NCBI RefSeq assembly: GCF_022919135.1
Contig: NZ_CP095049.1
Span: 1,178,001 to 1,242,000, forward strand
Length of the DNA: 64,000 bases
Direction: 5' to 3'
From: Hymenobacter cellulosivorans
GTDB taxonomy: Bacteria; Bacteroidota; Bacteroidia; Cytophagales; Hymenobacteraceae
Shown here: positions 1-8,161 of the stretch, piece after piece
Layout of the letters: every line of letters begins with the position of its first letter
Position numbering within the stretch: the stretch's first letter is position 1
The notes under the pieces: generated by a model
The model's database searches: none
Told to the model about the DNA's origin: nothing
What the model saw: only the letters and a program-made list of their open reading frames with translations
Translations under genes and position numbers: made by a program

Positions 1-2892
1 CCGGCCGGCATCATGCTGCTGTTGCTGCTGGTGTACCCGGCCCTCTTCGTGCAGGGCACCGACCGTATTTTCCACTTCGACCGCGCCTACTCCCCACCCG
101 CGCCGTTCACGTTTATTGTCGAAAACAAGGACCTGAAGGCTTTCAAGGGTGAAAACTATGAGTTGGCCGTGACGGTGGAAGGCGAGGCCCTGCCCAACGA
201 AATCAACATCGTGTACGGGGGCCGGGAGCGGCGCCTGACAAAGGCCATCGGCAACCGCTACACCTACGAGTTTAAGCAGCTGCAGCGCGACGTAGAGTTT
301 CAGCTTTCGGCCGCCGGCTTCACCTCCGACGATTACGATCTGCTGGTGCGGGAGCGGCCCAACCTGCGCGACTTTGCCGTGCACGTCACCTACCCGACCT
401 ATATTGGCAAGCCCGCCGAAACCATCCGTAACACCGGCAACCTGACCGTGCCCGAGGGCAGCACCGTGCGCTGGGAGTTCAGCACCGCCGCCACCGACGA
501 ACTACAACTGCTTTTCACCAACCCCCAGGAAACGGTAACAGCTACCGAGTCGGGCGAGGGGTTTGAAACCTCGCGCCGCATCCTGAAAAGCCAGGAATAC
601 GCCGTGCGCCTGCGCAACGCGGCCAGCCTGAACCGGGACCCAATTCAGTACCAGATTACCGCCATCCCCGACCTGGTGCCCGAAATTACGAGTGAGAGCT
701 TTGCCGACACGACGTCCCTGCGCTATCTGGCCCTGGGCGGCGCAGTGCGCGACGACTACGGCCTGAGCCGCCTGCAACTTCACTACCGCGTGACTTCCAA
801 AGCCCGGCCCAACGGCGAGTACAAGGCCCGCGCTATTGCTTTGCAAAGCGGCCCGAGCCAGAGCTACGCCTACCAGTGGGACTTGGCTCCGCTCAACCTC
901 AAGCCCGGCGACCGGGTGGAATACTTCCTGCAGGTTTGGGACAACGATGGCGTACACGGCCCCAAGTCGGCCCGGACGCGGGCGGCCGAGTTTAAGCTGC
1001 CTTCTACTAAAGAGCTGCGGGAGCAGATGAACGCCCAGTCGCAGTCGGTGCAGAACCAGCTGAGCCAGGCCGCCGAGAAATCTAAGAAGCTGGAGCGGGA
1101 AATGGCCAAGACCGAGGACAAGCTCAAGACCAAGCGCAACCTCAACTTCCAGGACAAAAAGCAGCTCCAGGACATGCTCCAGCAGAAAGAGCAGATGGAC
1201 CAGCAGCTGGCCGACATGAAGAAGATGTTCGAGGAGCTGACACAGAAGCAGGACCAGATGGACCCCAAGAGCGAGGAGCTGCGCGAGAAAGCCGAGGAGC
1301 TTAAGAAGCTGATGGACTCCTTGCTCGACCCCGAAACCAAGAAGCTCTACGACCAGCTCAAGAAGCTGCTGGAAGAGCAAAAGACGCCCGACGCCCAGCT
1401 GCAAAAGATGTTGCAGCAGCTCGAAAACAAAGAAAACACCCTGCAGAAAGAGCTGGAGCGGGCCCTGGAAATGTTCAAGCAGCTGCAGTTTGAGCAGAAG
1501 ATGGAGCAGGCCACCGAGAAGTTGGAAGAACTAGCTAAAGAACAGGAAAAGCTGGCCGAGCAAACCGAGAAAAACGATAAAGACAACCAGCAGAAGGGCG
1601 ACTCCAAGCAGGACCAGCAGCAGAAACAGGAGCAGCTCAAGAAAGAGCAGGCCGAGAAGCAGCAGGAGTTTCAGGATGTGAAAAAGGAGCTGGACGAGCT
1701 CAAGAAGATGGACGAGCAGCTCGACAACCAGAACGGCGCCGACGACATGAAGCAGGACCAGCAGGACGTAGACCAGCAGCAGCAGGACAGCCAGGAGCAG
1801 CTCAGCAAAAACCAGAACAAGAAAGCCAGCCAGAGCCAGAAGCAAGCCGCTCAGAAGATGCAGCAGATGGCTCAGAAGATGAAGCAGCAGATGGAAGAAG
1901 AGGAAGGCGAGCAGCAACAGCAGAATATCGACGACCTGCGCGACATCCTCGACAACCTCATCACGCTCAGCTTCGACCAGGAAAATCTGATGAAGCAGTT
2001 CCGCTCGGTCGACCAGACTGACCCGCGCTTCGTGCAGCTGGGCCAGAACCAGCGCAAGCTCAAGGACGACGCGGCCATCATCCAGGACTCCCTATATGCC
2101 TTGGCCAAGAAGGTATTCCAGATCAAGTCGTTTGTGACCCGGGAAGTAGGGGAGATGAATGGACAGATGGACGAGTCGTTAAACCAGATCCGGCAGCGCA
2201 ACGTGGGCCGGGCTACCAACAGCCAGCAGCTGGCCATGACCAGCATGAACAACCTGGCGTTGATGCTCAACGACGCCCTGCAGCAGATGCAGCAGGAGCA
2301 GCGCGAAGGCCAGCAAAGCCAGCAGAGCGGGGGCAAACCCGGCGGCAAAAAGAAGAAAAAAGGCAGCTCGGCTGGCGAGGGTCAGCTGGGCAAGATGCAG
2401 CAGCAGCTCAATCAGCAGATTCAGCAGTTGCAGCAAAGTGGCAAAACTGGTCGGGCGTTGTCAGAAGATTTAGCTAAACTCGCCGCTCAACAGCAAATGC
2501 TCCGTCAGGCCTTGAAAGAACTCGATAAGCTCCAGCAAGGCAGCAAGGAAGGCAAAGGCCAGAACGGCGCCGGCGGCACCGGCGACGTGAAGAAATTAAT
2601 GGAACAAACCGAAACCGACCTCGTAAACAAGCGGCTAACGGAGCAAACCATTTTGCGTCAGCGCCAAATCATGACCCGATTGCTGGAAGTCGAGAAATCG
2701 GCCCGGGAACGGGACCAGGATGACAAGCGGGAAGCGCAGACTGCGCAGAACCGACCACCGGTGTTTCCACCTGCTTTTGAGAAATATAAGCAGCAGAAAA
2801 ACCGCCAAACGGAGCTGTTGCGGACCGTTCCGCCGGCCCTCACGCCATACTACCAGCGGGAGGTGAGTGAATATTTTCAGAAAATGAAATAG
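1..2892 (+). CDS. DUF4175-like large coiled-coil membrane protein (5' truncated by window edge)
   Basis: The reading frame is open from base 1 and the first ATG is at 13, so the true start probably lies upstream; 959 residues follow that ATG. It opens with a hydrophobic stretch (MLLLLLVYPALFV), the end of an N-terminal membrane region. Residues of about 30-330 look like beta-rich, Ig-like segments. From about 335 to 720 it is an almost uninterrupted charged, Gln-rich coiled coil (runs of KKLMDSLL and EQLKKEQAEKQQ type), followed by a Gln/Gly/Lys-rich linker and a C-terminal helical part. This layout matches the DUF4175 proteins of Bacteroidetes, whose function is unknown. It lies 41 bp before an ATP-binding protein gene and ybeY, probably as one operon. 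The family call is by recognition; a role in envelope organisation would be only a guess. Confidence 0.8.
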   Translation, partial: PAGIMLLLLLVYPALFVQGTDRIFHFDRAYSPPAPFTFIVENKDLKAFKGENYELAVTVEGEALPNEINIVYGGRERRLTKAIGNRYTYEFKQLQRDVEFQLSAAGFTSDDYDLLVRERPNLRDFAVHVTYPTYIGKPAETIRNTGNLTVPEGSTVRWEFSTAATDELQLLFTNPQETVTATESGEGFETSRRILKSQEYAVRLRNAASLNRDPIQYQITAIPDLVPEITSESFADTTSLRYLALGGAVRDDYGLSRLQLHYRVTSKARPNGEYKARAIALQSGPSQSYAYQWDLAPLNLKPGDRVEYFLQVWDNDGVHGPKSARTRAAEFKLPSTKELREQMNAQSQSVQNQLSQAAEKSKKLEREMAKTEDKLKTKRNLNFQDKKQLQDMLQQKEQMDQQLADMKKMFEELTQKQDQMDPKSEELREKAEELKKLMDSLLDPETKKLYDQLKKLLEEQKTPDAQLQKMLQQLENKENTLQKELERALEMFKQLQFEQKMEQATEKLEELAKEQEKLAEQTEKNDKDNQQKGDSKQDQQQKQEQLKKEQAEKQQEFQDVKKELDELKKMDEQLDNQNGADDMKQDQQDVDQQQQDSQEQLSKNQNKKASQSQKQAAQKMQQMAQKMKQQMEEEEGEQQQQNIDDLRDILDNLITLSFDQENLMKQFRSVDQTDPRFVQLGQNQRKLKDDAAIIQDSLYALAKKVFQIKSFVTREVGEMNGQMDESLNQIRQRNVGRATNSQQLAMTSMNNLALMLNDALQQMQQEQREGQQSQQSGGKPGGKKKKKGSSAGEGQLGKMQQQLNQQIQQLQQSGKTGRALSEDLAKLAAQQQMLRQALKELDKLQQGSKEGKGQNGAGGTGDVKKLMEQTETDLVNKRLTEQTILRQRQIMTRLLEVEKSARERDQDDKREAQTAQNRPPVFPPAFEKYKQQKNRQTELLRTVPPALTPYYQREVSEYFQKMK

Positions 2893-2933
2893 TGTTCCGC
2901 TAATTTTACCGCCCTGCTCCCTTTTACATACCT

Positions 2934-3392
2934 ATGAAACAGGTTAAAATTCAGATTCCTTCGCTCGTTGAGAATATCCGTGTCGTAGAGAGCTTTATCG
3001 ACAACTCCAAGGATACATTTCACATCGAGGATGACATCTATGGCAACATCATGGTCGCCGTTACGGAAGCCGTGAACAATGCCATTCGCCACGGCAACAA
3101 GTTCGACAAGGACCGCAACGTCTATCTGTCGCTCTATGTAGATAAGGACCGGGTGAAGTTTGAGGTAGAGGACGAGGGAGAAGGCTTCGACTACACCGAC
3201 CTGCTGGACCCCACCGCGCCCGAAAACCTGGAAAACCCCGGGGGCCGCGGCATCTTCCTCATTCGCCACCTGGCCGATGAGGTAGAGTTCACCAAGGACG
3301 GCCGCAATGTGCAGCTGACCTTCCTGCTCGCCCCCGCCGAAACCGACGAGTCATCGGCTACCGACACCGTTTCCAGCGAAAACGCGGCATGA
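2934..3392 (+). CDS. Anti-sigma-factor-type ATP-binding protein (HATPase_c_2, RsbW/SpoIIAB-like)
   Basis: A 152-residue protein made of a single GHKL ATPase fold. The N box is EAVNNAIRHGN (E45, N48, N49), the G1 box is DEGEGFD near residue 80, and the G2 box is GGRGIFLIR near 103-111. These are the ATP- and Mg-binding elements of serine-kinase anti-sigma factors and histidine-kinase-like proteins. There is no sensor or dimerisation domain, so it resembles RsbW-type switch kinases that phosphorylate an anti-anti-sigma partner; no such partner or sigma factor is encoded next to it. Its stop overlaps the start of ybeY by four bases (ATGA), which indicates translational coupling. The fold is secure; the partner is unknown. 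Confidence 0.9.
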   Translation: MKQVKIQIPSLVENIRVVESFIDNSKDTFHIEDDIYGNIMVAVTEAVNNAIRHGNKFDKDRNVYLSLYVDKDRVKFEVEDEGEGFDYTDLLDPTAPENLENPGGRGIFLIRHLADEVEFTKDGRNVQLTFLLAPAETDESSATDTVSSENAA

Positions 3393-3880
3393 ATCAGCAC
3401 CCCCCCGGAACAGAAAGTGAAATGAATGCGGGCCTACCCGAGGAGTCGCACGAGTCGCACGGTATCGAGTTTCTGGTCGAAGATGTCGACTTTGAGCTGG
3501 CCGAGGCCGAGGCGCTGACTTCCTGGGTGGAGAAGATTGCCCAGGTGCACGAACACAAGATTGTGCAGCTGACTTATATCTTCTGCTCCGACGAATACCT
3601 GCACCGGGTCAACGTCGAGTACCTCGACCATGACACCTACACCGACGTCATCACCTTCGATAACGCCGACGATGCGGATATTATCGAAGGCGACATCTTC
3701 ATCAGCGTCGACCGGGTGCGGGAGAATGCCCAACAGCTGGGCGTCACCTTCCACGATGAGCTGCACCGCGTAATGATTCACGGCGTGCTTCACCTGCTAG
3801 GCTACGCCGACAAGGACTTGCTGAGCCAGACGGCCATGCGTAAGAAAGAGGACTACTGCCTTTCGCTGCGCGCTTTCTAG
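3389..3880 (+). CDS. ybeY: Endoribonuclease YbeY, rRNA maturation factor
   Basis: A 163-residue metalloprotein of the UPF0054 family, which takes part in 16S rRNA 3'-end maturation and ribosome quality control. The signature is HGVLHLLGY with H131 and H135. At the place of the third zinc-binding histidine of E. coli YbeY (H124) the sequence has D141 (GYADKD), as I recall for other Bacteroidetes YbeY proteins. The start at 3389 overlaps the upstream stop; an internal ATG at 3422 is a possible alternative and would remove a poorly conserved 11-residue leader. A strong terminator follows at 3903, so this gene probably closes the operon. Family assignment is firm. Confidence 0.92.
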   Translation: MNQHPPGTESEMNAGLPEESHESHGIEFLVEDVDFELAEAEALTSWVEKIAQVHEHKIVQLTYIFCSDEYLHRVNVEYLDHDTYTDVITFDNADDADIIEGDIFISVDRVRENAQQLGVTFHDELHRVMIHGVLHLLGYADKDLLSQTAMRKKEDYCLSLRAF

Positions 3881-3902
3881 GGCTGCCAGCCACTATTTTA
3901 TC

Positions 3903-3930
3903 AAAACGCCCGCACGACTGCGGGCGTTTT
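3903..3930 (+). terminator. Rho-independent terminator after ybeY
   Basis: Perfect 12-bp inverted repeat, arms 3903-3914 and 3919-3930, with a 4-base loop. A GC core is flanked by AAAA and TTTT, so it can work in both directions. It closes the DUF4175-ATPase-ybeY operon. Confidence 0.85.
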
Positions 3931-3989
3931 CTGTTTATTGGCAGTACCAGAAGAGCGCTGTTGCTGCCCGTTATTCCCATCTTTACTTT

Positions 3990-4718
3990 ATGTCCGCTTC
4001 CTCTTCCCATAACTTAATTATACCCGGCGAGGCGCTGGATTTTTACCTGAGCCAGGGCTATTACCGGATGCACCAGGACCTGTTTACCTGCCGTTTCCTG
4101 CCCATCGACGGCGGTTTCTACACAGTGCACTGGCTACGCCTGGTGCTGGGCGAGGTGGCGTACGGACCCGAGCAGCGCCGGCTGCTGCGACTCAATGAGC
4201 GGTTTTCGGTCACGCTGCGGCGCTTCCAGCTGACCGATGAGCTGGAGGAATTGTACGCTGCCTACCGGGCCTCCATCAACTTTGACGCCCCGCCCACGGT
4301 GGAGTCGTTTCTGCTGGCCGGGGCCACCCACAATGTATTCACGACCGGGGTAGTGGAAGTGCGCGACGGAGCCCGGCTTGTTGCCGCCGGCATCTTCGAC
4401 AGCGGGGCTCGCAGCCTGGCCGGTATCATGAACTTCTATCACCCTGACTACCGCAAGCACAGCCTGGGCAAGTACCTGATGCTACTCAAAATAGAGCACG
4501 CCCGGCGCCAGCAGCATCTGTACTACTACCCGGGCTACATTGCCTACGACTTTCCTAAGTTCGACTACAAGCTGTTTCCCTGCCTGGCTGCTACGCAGGT
4601 ATTCGACGCCTGCCGCAACCGGTGGGAGTACTATTCCCGGGAAGTGGTAATCCGACAATCTTCTGAGTTGCTGGCTGATTGGCAGGACGAGGACTTCGCC
4701 GGCCCCGACCAGAGCTAA
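3990..4718 (+). CDS. ATE/Bpt-like aminoacyl-tRNA-protein transferase (C-terminal domain)
   Basis: A 242-residue protein. Residues of about 145-200 carry the hallmark of the arginyl/leucyl-tRNA-protein transferase C-terminal domain (GNAT-like fold): a HPDYRKHSLGKYLMLLKIEH block followed by YYYPGYIAYDFPKFDYK. These enzymes move an amino acid from tRNA to the N-terminus of proteins and mark them for degradation by the N-end rule. The N-terminal half lacks the clustered cysteines and the C-x-YLP element typical of the ATE N-terminal domain; only C34 (FTCRFLP) is present. Activity or substrate may therefore differ from E. coli Aat or Vibrio Bpt. It stands alone, between a terminator and the gap before mnmG. 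Confidence 0.75.
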   Translation: MSASSSHNLIIPGEALDFYLSQGYYRMHQDLFTCRFLPIDGGFYTVHWLRLVLGEVAYGPEQRRLLRLNERFSVTLRRFQLTDELEELYAAYRASINFDAPPTVESFLLAGATHNVFTTGVVEVRDGARLVAAGIFDSGARSLAGIMNFYHPDYRKHSLGKYLMLLKIEHARRQQHLYYYPGYIAYDFPKFDYKLFPCLAATQVFDACRNRWEYYSREVVIRQSSELLADWQDEDFAGPDQS

Positions 4719-4752
4719 GGAAGCTTGCCGCGCAGAAAAGCGGCTGAGTGCG

Positions 4753-4760
4753 TATCTTTG
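4753..4760 (+). promoter_or_regulatory. Bacteroidetes-type -7 box (TATCTTTG)
   Basis: TATCTTTG matches TAnnTTTG exactly in the 267-bp gap before mnmG. No good -33 TTTG lies at 19-20 bp, and the box is 226 bp from the mnmG start, so it is only a candidate. A short inverted repeat (AAGCACC 4812-4818, GGTGCTT 4830-4836) lies between the box and the gene. Confidence 0.35.
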
Positions 4761-4944
4761 CGCACGTTTTGAGCGTGTTGCCCCGGCTTCCCGCAGTTGA
4801 TTCCCCAAAAAAAGCACCGGCCCGTGGCGGGTGCTTGCTGGTTGGGCGAAGGGCGAACTTTCCCTTGAGTGGTTACTGTTTGCCTCCAACGGCCAGCGCA
4901 ATGGGCTAGAGCCAGACCGCCCGGTTTGGCCTACAGTCGCCTGC

Positions 4945-4981
4945 AATCCGCGTCATCCGTCGAATCCGTCTAAAATCCGCG
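4945..4981 (+). repeat. Degenerate tandem ATCCG repeat just before mnmG
   Basis: Four copies of (A)ATCCG begin at 4945, 4955, 4963 and 4974, about 8-11 bases apart, and stop five bases before the mnmG ATG. The tract would be transcribed as the immediate 5' leader of mnmG. No function is known; it could be a small dispersed repeat or a leader element. Confidence 0.5.
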
Positions 4982-4985
4982 GTCC

Positions 4986-6854
4986 ATGTTTCAGCAAGAA
5001 GAGTACGATGTTATTGTAGTAGGTGCCGGCCATGCTGGTTGTGAAGCGGCTGCGGCCGCGGCCAACCTGGGCTCCAAGGTCCTGCTAGTCACGATGAACA
5101 TGAACACCATCGCCCAGATGTCGTGCAATCCGGCGATGGGCGGGGTGGCCAAGGGCCAGATCGTGCGCGAAGTGGATGCGCTGGGTGGGCAGTCAGGTAT
5201 CATCACCGACAAGACCATGATTCAGTTCCGGATGCTGAACCGCTCGAAAGGCCCCGCCATGTGGAGCCCCCGGGCGCAGAGTGACCGGATGCGCTTTGCC
5301 GAAGAGTGGCGCAATACGCTGGAGCAAACCCCGAACGTAGACTTCTGGCAGGAATCGGTGACGGGCATCGTGGTGGAAAACGACACAGTAGTCGGCGTCA
5401 AAACCCAGCTCGGCATCGAGTTCCGGGGCAAGTCGGTGGTGCTCACCAACGGCACGTTCCTCAACGGCCTGATCCACATCGGCGAGAAAAACTTCGGGGG
5501 TGGCCGCGCCGCCGAGAAGAAAAGCACCGGCATCACCGAGCAGCTCCTAGAGCTGGGCTTCGAAACGGGCCGCATGAAAACTGGCACCCCGCCCCGCGTG
5601 GACGGCCGCAGCCTGGACTACTCCAAAATGGAAGAGCAGGCCGGCGACGAGATGCCCAGCAAATTCAGCTACCTCGACACGCCCGCCCTGGTCAAGCAGC
5701 GCCCGTGCTACATCACCTACACCAACCAGGAAGTGCACGACATCCTGCGCGAGGGATTCGAGAAGTCGCCGATGTTTCAGGGCCGCATTAAGGGTCTGGG
5801 GCCGCGCTATTGCCCGAGCGTAGAGGACAAAATCAACCGCTTTGCTGACAAGGACCGGCACCAGATCTTTGTGGAGCCCGAAGGCAGCAGCACCGTGGAA
5901 ATGTACATCAACGGCTTCAGCAGCTCGTTGCCCGAAGACGTGCAGTACCGGGCCCTGCGCAAGATTGCCGGCTTCGAGAATGCCAAGATGTTCCGCCCCG
6001 GCTACGCTATTGAGTACGACTTCTTCCCGCCGACCCAGCTCAACCTGACCCTGGAAACCAAGCGCGTGAAAAACCTCTATTTCGCCGGCCAGATCAACGG
6101 CACGACGGGCTACGAGGAAGCCGCCTGCCAGGGTTTGATGGCCGGTATCAACGCCCACAACCGGGTGCACGGCAAGGAGCCTTTCATCCTGAAGCGGAGC
6201 GAGGCCTACATCGGTGTGCTCATCGACGACCTCGTCAACAAAGGCACCGACGAACCCTACCGCATGTTCACGAGCCGGGCCGAGTACCGCATTCTGCTGC
6301 GCCAGGACAACGCCGACCTGCGCCTCACGCCGCTGGGCCACGCCCTGGGTTTGGCCTCGGAGGAGCGCATGGAGCGGGTGCAGCGCAAGCAGCAGGAAAC
6401 GGCTGAAGTGGTGAAGCTGCTCAAGAACTTTGCCATCGAGCCGGCCGAAATTAACGGCTTGCTGGAGGAACTCAGCTCAGCCACGCTGCACGAGCGGACC
6501 CGGGCCGTAAACCTGCTCCGCCGGCCCAACATCGAGCTGGAGCACCTGACCCGCACCTTGCCGGCACTGACGCTGGCTTTGGGCCAGTACCAGCCCGACA
6601 GCCTAGAGCAGGCCGTTATTGCCATCAAGTACGAGTCCTATATCGAAAAGGAAAACCAGCAGGCGGCCCGCGTAGCCGAGCTGGAAAACTTTGTCATTCA
6701 GGGCCGCCTCGACTACAAGCAGATGCCGGCTCTTTCGCACGAGGCCCGGGAGAAGCTACTCAAGGTACAGCCCGAAACCCTGGGCCAGGCCGCCCGCATC
6801 AGCGGCGTGTCGCCGGCCGACGTTTCAGTGCTGATGGTGTACCTTGGCCGATAA
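4986..6854 (+). CDS. mnmG: tRNA uridine-5-carboxymethylaminomethyl modification enzyme MnmG (GidA)
   Basis: A 622-residue FAD-dependent enzyme that, with MnmE, makes the (c)mnm5 modification of wobble uridine 34 in several tRNAs. The N-terminus has the FAD-binding [12 protein letters not shown] motif (residues 11-22), followed by the family blocks [11 protein letters not shown] and [23 protein letters not shown] and [15 protein letters not shown] follow further on, and a helical C-terminal domain binds tRNA/MnmE. Length is normal. mnmE is not in the window. In E. coli and several other bacteria gidA sits beside oriC; here the DnaA-box-rich gap begins about 3.1 kb downstream, which fits that pattern. 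Confidence 0.97.
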   Translation: MFQQEEYDVIVVGAGHAGCEAAAAAANLGSKVLLVTMNMNTIAQMSCNPAMGGVAKGQIVREVDALGGQSGIITDKTMIQFRMLNRSKGPAMWSPRAQSDRMRFAEEWRNTLEQTPNVDFWQESVTGIVVENDTVVGVKTQLGIEFRGKSVVLTNGTFLNGLIHIGEKNFGGGRAAEKKSTGITEQLLELGFETGRMKTGTPPRVDGRSLDYSKMEEQAGDEMPSKFSYLDTPALVKQRPCYITYTNQEVHDILREGFEKSPMFQGRIKGLGPRYCPSVEDKINRFADKDRHQIFVEPEGSSTVEMYINGFSSSLPEDVQYRALRKIAGFENAKMFRPGYAIEYDFFPPTQLNLTLETKRVKNLYFAGQINGTTGYEEAACQGLMAGINAHNRVHGKEPFILKRSEAYIGVLIDDLVNKGTDEPYRMFTSRAEYRILLRQDNADLRLTPLGHALGLASEERMERVQRKQQETAEVVKLLKNFAIEPAEINGLLEELSSATLHERTRAVNLLRRPNIELEHLTRTLPALTLALGQYQPDSLEQAVIAIKYESYIEKENQQAARVAELENFVIQGRLDYKQMPALSHEAREKLLKVQPETLGQAARISGVSPADVSVLMVYLGR

Positions 6855-6861
6855 TCGAGAA

Positions 6862-6938
6862 CTCAGAGCTCAGAACTCAGAACTTAGATCCGGAAAACCA
6901 CTTGTGTGCCGGCTAGCTTCTGCGTTCTGAGCTCTAAG
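6862..6938. repeat. Imperfect inverted repeat between mnmG and the methyltransferase
   Basis: Arms 6862-6879 and 6921-6938 pair at 16 of 18 positions around a 41-base spacer. Each arm also contains shorter tandem AACTCAG/GAGCTCAG-like units. There is no T run after it, so it does not look like a classical terminator; it resembles a dispersed intergenic palindrome. Confidence 0.6.
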
Positions 6939-6964
6939 CTCTTACTTCTAAATCCCTAAAAAGA

Positions 6965-7858
6965 GTGTCGTACGAACGTCTGGAAAATTGCCCGGTTTGT
7001 GGCAAAAGCGAATTTCGCAACAAGCTGGTAGTTGAGGATAAGTCGGTGAGCAAGGAGAGCTTTGCCATTGTGCAGTGCCAGAATTGCACCTTCCAGTTTA
7101 CCAACCCGCGGCCCGGCATTGAGGCCATTGGGCGCTACTACGAGTCGGACGACTACGTTTCGCACAACAGCACCGCCACCGGCGTCATTAATCAGGCGTA
7201 TAAAGTCGCGCGCTTTTTCACGATGCGGCGCAAGGTGGCCTTGGTCAATAAGCTCGCGCCCCGCAAGGGCAAGCTTCTGGATTACGGCTGCGGCACGGGG
7301 CACTTTCTGGCCGCGGCCCGCTCCGGCGGCTGGCAGGTGGCCGGCGTGGAGCCCAACGCCCGGGCCCAGCAGGAAGCTTCCCAGCGGGTGGGCCAGCCCA
7401 TCGGCAACGAAAACCTGGTCACGTTCGAGTCGGCTTCGTTTGATGCCATTACCCTTTGGCACGTATTGGAACACGTGCACAACCTGAACGAAACGCTGCA
7501 GCAGCTCGTGCGTCTGCTCAAGCCCGACGGCGTGCTCGTCATTGCCGTGCCCAATGTGGAAAGCCTCGACGCCCAGCATTACCGCCAGGACTGGGCCGCT
7601 TACGACGTACCCCGGCACCTCTACCATTTCAGCCCCAAAACCATGAAGCAGCTGCTCAAAAAGCACAAGCTCACGGTGCCCGAAACCCTACCCATGCCCC
7701 TGGATGCTTACTACGTGAGCATGCTCAGCGAGAAGCACCGGGCCGAGCGGGGCGGCGGGCTGATGAACGTGCTCAAGGCCGGCTACAAATCCAATAAGTA
7801 CGCCGAGGAACACGAAGGCCTGTACTCAAGCGTTATCTACGTAGCCCATAAGCGCTGA
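6965..7858 (+). CDS. Class I SAM-dependent methyltransferase with N-terminal zinc-ribbon motif
   Basis: A 297-residue protein with a GTG start. Cysteines C9-x2-C12 and C38-x2-C41 form a probable zinc ribbon, common in Methyltransf_11/23 proteins of cell-surface or polyketide gene sets. The SAM-binding motif I is LLDYGCGTGHFLAAA (about 104-118), and the acidic/post-I part follows as GVEPN. A DAITLWHVLEHVHN block (motif II region) and LLKPDGVLVIAVPN complete the Rossmann methyltransferase. The substrate cannot be told from sequence. It is separated from mnmG by an inverted repeat and runs directly into a 99-residue small gene three bases downstream. Confidence 0.85.
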   Translation: MSYERLENCPVCGKSEFRNKLVVEDKSVSKESFAIVQCQNCTFQFTNPRPGIEAIGRYYESDDYVSHNSTATGVINQAYKVARFFTMRRKVALVNKLAPRKGKLLDYGCGTGHFLAAARSGGWQVAGVEPNARAQQEASQRVGQPIGNENLVTFESASFDAITLWHVLEHVHNLNETLQQLVRLLKPDGVLVIAVPNVESLDAQHYRQDWAAYDVPRHLYHFSPKTMKQLLKKHKLTVPETLPMPLDAYYVSMLSEKHRAERGGGLMNVLKAGYKSNKYAEEHEGLYSSVIYVAHKR

Positions 7859-7861
7859 GCC

Positions 7862-8161
7862 ATGCGGGCACGGCGGCTGTTACTGGTCTTGGGTTGGCTG
7901 CTAATCAGCCGCGGGGCTGCAGCCGGTAGGGTAGGGGAGGGGCTAAGCCCTTTGCCACCAGCCACTTCAGTTTCAATCCAATTTACCTTGCCGCCCGACA
8001 CCGTGCGGAAGGCCCTGCGGCCCGACTCGGTGACTACCGCGCCGGCGCTGCTGTTGCCGCCCACCGACAAGCCCACGCGGGCCGTTAGTTTGCGCATTCT
8101 CGGGGCCATTGCTTTCCTTACCGTTACCACCCTTTTGCTCTATAATGTCCGTTCGCGCTAA
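7862..8161 (+). CDS. Small secreted or membrane protein of unknown function
   Basis: A 99-residue protein that I do not recognise. It has a cleavable-looking signal segment (RRLLLVLGWLLISRGAAA) and a Pro-rich middle. A second hydrophobic segment near the C-terminus (ILGAIAFLTVTTLLLYNV) is followed by RSR, so it is probably anchored with its middle outside the cytoplasm. It starts three bases after the methyltransferase stop and overlaps the following lipoprotein gene by 17 bases, which supports a real gene translated as part of a three-gene operon. No function can be proposed. Confidence 0.6.
   Translation: MRARRLLLVLGWLLISRGAAAGRVGEGLSPLPPATSVSIQFTLPPDTVRKALRPDSVTTAPALLLPPTDKPTRAVSLRILGAIAFLTVTTLLLYNVRSR

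Noticed and set aside
502..1404. 300-residue antisense frame within the DUF4175 gene
   Set aside because: A Leu/Gln-rich shadow of the coiled-coil codons; no start context, and the plus-strand frame is a clear family member.
8109..8144. Upstream TTG start for the Ig-like lipoprotein
   Set aside because: The ATG at 8145 gives a proper lipoprotein signal; the longer form would disrupt it.
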